From positions 1 to 64,000 of the forward strand of contig CAYVQE010000007.1 of the NCBI GenBank assembly GCA_964454005.1: a stretch of 64,000 nucleotides of DNA, in the 5' to 3' direction. The notes under the pieces were generated by a model. That model ran no database searches, was not told the DNA's origin, and saw nothing but the letters and a program-made list of their open reading frames with translations. Positions 60,468-64,000 of this stretch are shown in pieces. The position numbers were made by a program, and so were the translations under genes. Within the stretch, counting starts at the first letter, position 1, and the number at the start of each line of letters is the position of its first letter. Source of the stretch: CAYVQE01 sp964454005 (GTDB taxonomy: Bacteria > Myxococcota > B64-G9).

Positions 60468-60776
60468 ATGACCGACTGGCGGCAGCGCAGCGGTGCGCTG
60501 CTCGAGCACTTGCGCGCAGCGGGCCCGCTGATCCACCACATCACCAACGACGTGGTCACCAACATCACCGCCAACGTCACCCTGGCTTTGGGCGCCGCGC
60601 CGGTGATGGCGCCGTGCCGCGACGAGGTCGAGTAGATGGTGGCCATGAACGGGGCGGTGGTGGCCGCCGGGGCCGACGGGGTGGCGGTGGTCTCGGCGGT
60701 GATGGCCGCGCCCGATCCGGCGGCCGCCTGCCGCGATCTGCGCCTGGCGGTCGAGCGCGGCCGAAAGGAGCGCTGA
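60468..60776 (+). pseudogene. Fused remnant of thiM (N-terminus) and thiE (C-terminus) with an in-frame TAG
   Basis: The first 55 codons read as the N-terminus of hydroxyethylthiazole kinase ThiM (GPLIHHITNDVVTNITANVTLALGAAPVM...DEVE). After TAG (60633-60635) the same frame continues with MVAMNGAVV, still ThiM-like, then AAGADGVAVVSAVMAAPDPAAA, the C-terminal signature of thiamine-phosphate synthase ThiE. A deletion has joined the two genes in frame, and a Glu codon (GAG) has probably become TAG. It overlaps thiL, as expected for a former thiM-thiE-thiL operon. Confidence 0.8.
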
Positions 60777-61795
60777 TGGGCGGGCTGGACGCGCTGGGCG
60801 AGTTCGGCATCATCGGACTGTTCCGCCAGGCGGCCGATCCGCGCCGCAGCTGGACGGTGGCCGGCATCGGCGATGACTGCGCCGTGCTCGACGCCGGCGG
60901 CGGCGAGCGGCTGCTGGTGACCACCGATGCGTTGGTCGAGCGGGTCCACTTCCTGCTGTCGGCCATCGGGCCCCGGCAGCTGGGCTACAAGGCCATGGCG
61001 GTCAATCTGAGCGACATCGCCGCCATGGGCGGCGAGCCGACCGCTGCCTTTTTGGCCCTGGCGTTGACGCCGGCGGTCGATGCCGACTGGGTGGCCGCCT
61101 TCCGCGACGGGCTGCTGGCCGGCGCGCGCGAGCACGCCGTCGATCTGCTGGGCGGCGACACCACCGGCGCCGAGCGCGACCTGAGCGTATGCTTGACCGT
61201 GCTGGGCCGCGCCCGGGCCGACGAGGTGGTGCTGCGCAGCGGGGCGCGGCCCGGCGATCGGATCTGCGTCGGCCGCTGCGTGGGCGACAGCGCCGCCGGG
61301 CTGCAGCTGCTGCTCGAGCCGGAGGCGGCTGCGGCGCTGGCCGCGGATGAGCGGGACGCCCTGCTGCGCGCCCACCTCGAGCCCCGGCCCCAGGTGGCGT
61401 TGGGCCGGGCCCTGGCCGGCGCCGGGCTGGCCAGGGCCCTGATCGACGTCAGCGACGGCGTGGCTCAGGATCTGGGCCACATCTGCCGCGCCAGCGGGGT
61501 GGCGGCCGAGATCGACGCGGCGGCGTTGCCGCTGTCGGCGCCGCTGCGGCGGTTGGCCGCCGGGCTCGGGCGCGACGGGCGCGACTGGGCCCTGCACGGC
61601 GGCGAGGACTACTGCCTGCTGTTCTGCGTCCCGGCCGACCGGGCGGCCGAGGCCGAGGCGGTCGGGCGCGAGGCCGCGGGGGCGGACATCCACCCCATCG
61701 GCCGCATCGTGCCCGGTAGCGGGGTGCGCCTGGTGCGCGACGGGGTCATGGTCGAGCTGACGGCGGGTGGTTGGGATCACTTCAAGGGCCGCTGA
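60776..61795 (+). CDS. thiL: Thiamine-monophosphate kinase
   Basis: 339 residues. ThiL phosphorylates thiamine monophosphate to the active diphosphate. Metal and substrate motifs are IGDDCAVL, TTDALVERVHF, GGDTTGAERD and the C-terminal SDGVAQDLGHIC and GGEDYCLLF. The ATG overlaps the stop of the thiM/thiE remnant (TGATG), so the gene kept its place while the upstream pathway genes decayed. The organism would need thiamine phosphate or other genes elsewhere; ThiL itself looks intact. Confidence 0.95.
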   Translation: MGGLDALGEFGIIGLFRQAADPRRSWTVAGIGDDCAVLDAGGGERLLVTTDALVERVHFLLSAIGPRQLGYKAMAVNLSDIAAMGGEPTAAFLALALTPAVDADWVAAFRDGLLAGAREHAVDLLGGDTTGAERDLSVCLTVLGRARADEVVLRSGARPGDRICVGRCVGDSAAGLQLLLEPEAAAALAADERDALLRAHLEPRPQVALGRALAGAGLARALIDVSDGVAQDLGHICRASGVAAEIDAAALPLSAPLRRLAAGLGRDGRDWALHGGEDYCLLFCVPADRAAEAEAVGREAAGADIHPIGRIVPGSGVRLVRDGVMVELTAGGWDHFKGR

Positions 61796-61817
61796 ACGAC
61801 GGCCGCTGGGAGACGGG

Positions 61818-63176
61818 ATGAGCCAGGAGCAGCTGAAGCGCATGGTGGTGGTCGGCGGAGTGGCGGCCGGCATGAGCGCGGCCTCGCAGGCCAAGCGCCG
61901 CCTGCCCGAGCTGGAGGTGGTGGTCTGCGAGCAGGGCGACTGGATCTCCTACGGCGCCTGCGGCATGCCCTACAACATCGAAGACCCGCAGCGGGCCATC
62001 GATGACTTGGTGGTCATCAGTCCGGAGCGCTTCCGCACCGAGCGCGGCATCGACGTGCGTACCCGGCACCGGGTGACCGAGCTGGATACGGGCCGCGGCC
62101 TCGTGCGCGTCGAGCGGCCCGGCGGCGAGAGCCGCATCGACTTCGACCGCCTGGTGCTGGCCACCGGCTGCCGGCCGGTGCACCCCGATTTCGCAGGCGT
62201 CGACCTGGACGGGGTGTTCGAGCTGCACACCCTGGCCCAGGCCGAGCGCATCAAGCGCTGGCTGGCGGATCCCGGCATGCGCCGGGCGGTGGTGGTCGGC
62301 GGCGGTCATATCGGGCTAGAGATGACCGACGTGCTGACCGCCCGCGGCCTGGCCGTCACCCTGCTCAAACGCTCGGCGCCGCTGCCGTCGGGCTACCCGA
62401 CCGAGATCAGCCGTTTGGTCGAGGCCGAACTCGAGCGCTACGGGGTGGAGGTGCGCACCGGCGACAGTGTGCTGGGCTTCGAGGGCGACGGCCGGGTGCG
62501 GGCGGTGCGCACCAGCGGCGGCAGCCTGGAGGCCGACGTGGTGCTGGTGGCCACCGGGGTGCGCCCGGCGGTGGATTTGGCCGTGGCGGCCGGCATCCGC
62601 CTGGGCGACTCCGGCGCCATCGCGGTCGACGAGCGCCAGGCCACCTCGGCCGCGGGCGTGTTCGCCGCCGGCGACTGCGCCGAGGCCCACCACCGCCTGC
62701 TCGGCCGCGGGGTGTTCGCACCCCGGGGCACCACCGCCAACAAGCAGGGCCGCATCGCCGGGGCCAACGCGGTCGGCGCCGACGAGCGCTTCGCCGGCGT
62801 GATGGGCACCTCGGTCACCCGGGTGTTCGGCCTGGCGGTGGGCCACAGCGGCCTGATGGAGGACCAGGCGCGGGCGGCCGGCTTCGATCCGGCGACCGCC
62901 TTCATCCAGGCCAAGACCCGGGCCCACGCCTACCCCGGCGCCCGCGACATCGCGGTACGGCTGGTGTTCGAGCGCAGCGGCGGCAGGTTGCTGGGCGCCC
63001 AGCTGGCCGGCGGTGAGGGCGTGGCCAAGCGGCTCGACGTGCTGGTGGCCGCGCTGACCGCCGGCTGGAGCGTGCACGAACTGGCCGGGCTGGATCTGAG
63101 CTACGCGCCGCCGTACGCTCCGGTCTGGGATCCCATCCTGGTTGCTGCTAACATCGCCCGCAAGCGAGTCGAGTGA
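61818..63176 (+). CDS. CoA-disulfide reductase / NADH-oxidase-type flavoenzyme
   Basis: 452 residues of the pyridine nucleotide-disulfide oxidoreductase family. FAD loop VVGGVAAGMSAASQAKRR, the single active-site Cys in SYGACGMPYN (residues ~45-52), NAD loop VVVGGGHIGLEMTDVL, the second FAD contact VFAAGDCAEA and the C-terminal dimerisation domain with PPYAPVWDP, where Tyr residues mark CoA-disulfide reductases. It could reduce CoA disulfides, polysulfide or NAD(P)H to O2; only the Cys-type enzyme class is certain. 22 bases after thiL. Confidence 0.87.
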   Translation: MSQEQLKRMVVVGGVAAGMSAASQAKRRLPELEVVVCEQGDWISYGACGMPYNIEDPQRAIDDLVVISPERFRTERGIDVRTRHRVTELDTGRGLVRVERPGGESRIDFDRLVLATGCRPVHPDFAGVDLDGVFELHTLAQAERIKRWLADPGMRRAVVVGGGHIGLEMTDVLTARGLAVTLLKRSAPLPSGYPTEISRLVEAELERYGVEVRTGDSVLGFEGDGRVRAVRTSGGSLEADVVLVATGVRPAVDLAVAAGIRLGDSGAIAVDERQATSAAGVFAAGDCAEAHHRLLGRGVFAPRGTTANKQGRIAGANAVGADERFAGVMGTSVTRVFGLAVGHSGLMEDQARAAGFDPATAFIQAKTRAHAYPGARDIAVRLVFERSGGRLLGAQLAGGEGVAKRLDVLVAALTAGWSVHELAGLDLSYAPPYAPVWDPILVAANIARKRVE

Positions 63177-63220
63177 GACGTCGGCGGCCGGCGGCCGCCC
63201 GATGTCCGAGGAGGCCCTTG

Positions 63221-64000
63221 GTGCGCGCGGCGATTTCTTGGCGATTGATGACGGTCGGTCTGTTGGCCTGGCTGACCGCTTGCGGCGAGAACGGGGGCGG
63301 CGACGGGGACCTACCCGCGCGCTGGCAGCTGAGCGCCAGCGGCATCGCGCTGGTGGTCGAGCGCCAGCCATTCGGCTACCGCTTGCACGACGCCGCCGGT
63401 GAGACGGTGCTGCGCTCGCTGGATGCCGGCGCGGCCGCGGGCGACGGCTATGCCGCGGTGGCCTGGACCTCGGGGTCGCTGGACTGGCAGCGCGGCGACA
63501 TGACCCCGGGCCACATGCGCCTGGAGGCCGAGCTGGATGCCTGGCGCGACGGCTGGCAGGTCACCGCGGCCGAGCAGGATGCGTCCTCGCTGCGGCTGAT
63601 CCTGGGACCGGCCGACGATCCGGCCGATACGGGACGCCAGATCCGCATGGCCTTTACCCTGCGGCCCTCGGCGCTCAGGGTCGAGGTCGACAAGGACCAG
63701 CGCCAGCCCCGCGCCTGGGCGGCGGCCTTCAGCGCGCCGGCGGACGAAGCCTATCTCGGCTTCGGCGAGCGCTTCACCCGCGTCGACCACCGCGGGCTGG
63801 ACGTCTACGCCTGGGCCGAGGAGGGCGGGGTGGGCGCCGGCGAAGGCGAGCCGCCGGGCCCGGACAATCCCTACCCCCACGGCGAGTCCATGACCTACTA
63901 TCCGGTGCCCTTCTTTCTGTCCACCGCGGGCTATGGCTTCTGGCTGGACTCGACCTGGCACAACACCTTCAACCTGGCCACCCAGCGCGACGACGCCTGG
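63221..64000 (+). CDS. GH31-family glycosidase lipoprotein, 5' part only
   Basis: 260 codons to the window edge, no stop. GTG start with GAGGAGG upstream. Lipobox LTACGE (about residue 21). The N-terminal GH31 sandwich domain is clear: YLGFGERFTRVDHRGLDVYAW and MTYYPVPFFLSTAGYGFWLDS, typical of alpha-glucosidase/alpha-xylosidase enzymes. The catalytic barrel lies beyond the window, so the active-site Asp is not seen and the specificity is open. Confidence 0.85.
   Translation, partial: MRAAISWRLMTVGLLAWLTACGENGGGDGDLPARWQLSASGIALVVERQPFGYRLHDAAGETVLRSLDAGAAAGDGYAAVAWTSGSLDWQRGDMTPGHMRLEAELDAWRDGWQVTAAEQDASSLRLILGPADDPADTGRQIRMAFTLRPSALRVEVDKDQRQPRAWAAAFSAPADEAYLGFGERFTRVDHRGLDVYAWAEEGGVGAGEGEPPGPDNPYPHGESMTYYPVPFFLSTAGYGFWLDSTWHNTFNLATQRDDAW

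Noticed and set aside
60633..60635. TAG as pyrrolysine in the thiM/thiE remnant
   Set aside because: Both partner enzymes are internally deleted, so readthrough would not give a working enzyme; nonsense mutation of a Glu codon is simpler.

Overview
The window is high-GC DNA from a Gram-negative bacterium of the myxobacterial or former delta-proteobacterial type. The pointers are two proteins ending in a Cys-Gly-Cys / hydrophobic helix / Arg tail (MYXO-CTERM-like sorting signal), cysteine-rich secreted proteins with tandem repeats, a PilZ-Hsp70 fusion, many lipoproteins and c-di-GMP genes. A tungsten, selenium and iron-sulfur enzyme cluster indicates an anaerobic or facultative life. No rRNA, tRNA, CRISPR array or intact insertion sequence was recognised.

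Layout. 0.2-4.2 kb (minus): a J-domain protein, an HtrA protease and a membrane protein. 4.2-10.3 kb (minus): a molybdenum hydroxylase of the xanthine dehydrogenase / 4-hydroxybenzoyl-CoA reductase family in three overlapping subunits, a ThiS/MoaD-like sulfur carrier, and a 3-hydroxyacyl-CoA dehydrogenase / enoyl-CoA hydratase fusion. 11.2-12.1 kb: an A+T-richer toxin-antitoxin island. 12.1-13.4 kb: two deoxynucleoside kinases. 13.7-22.0 kb: PilZ-DnaK, secreted proteins, an ornithine aminotransferase and a deacetylase-like protein.

22.1-34.2 kb is the centrepiece: one plus-strand operon matching the class II benzoyl-CoA reductase set, in the order bamB (tungsten AOR-type subunit), bamC (ferredoxin), bamD (HdrD-like), bamE (HdrA-like), bamF (MvhD-like), bamG, bamH and bamI (NuoE, F and G-like), followed by fdhD and a tetR regulator. 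bamF is read through an in-frame TGA at 28967-28969 that is very probably selenocysteine: the context is C-N-W-U, and a stem-loop with SECIS-like spacing follows. An 8-bp inverted repeat in the bamB promoter region is a candidate operator for the TetR protein. As in known Bam complexes, BamB/C would carry out the low-potential reduction and BamD-I would supply electrons by flavin-based bifurcation. The ring-cleavage genes (bamA, bamQ, bamR) and the CoA ligase are not in the window, so the substrate is inferred.

34.2-50.4 kb: two tandem gluzincin-type lipoprotein peptidases, a site-2-type protease, a PilZ protein, an FMN-type protein, an S1-repeat protein, two cyclophilins, an M23 peptidase with a diguanylate cyclase, a HAD protein and a giant M14 carboxypeptidase with nine 52-residue Cys repeats. 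50.4-50.9 kb is a decayed stretch with a Fis-type helix-turn-helix remnant. 50.9-64 kb: a SAF-domain protein, a sulfotransferase with a HisC-like aminotransferase, an L,D-transpeptidase, a formylglycine-enzyme-like lipoprotein with a TPR/barrel protein, a rhodanese/MauE/DsbA-like module, a broken thiM-thiE remnant before thiL, a CoA-disulfide-reductase-like enzyme and the 5' part of a GH31 glycosidase cut by the window edge.
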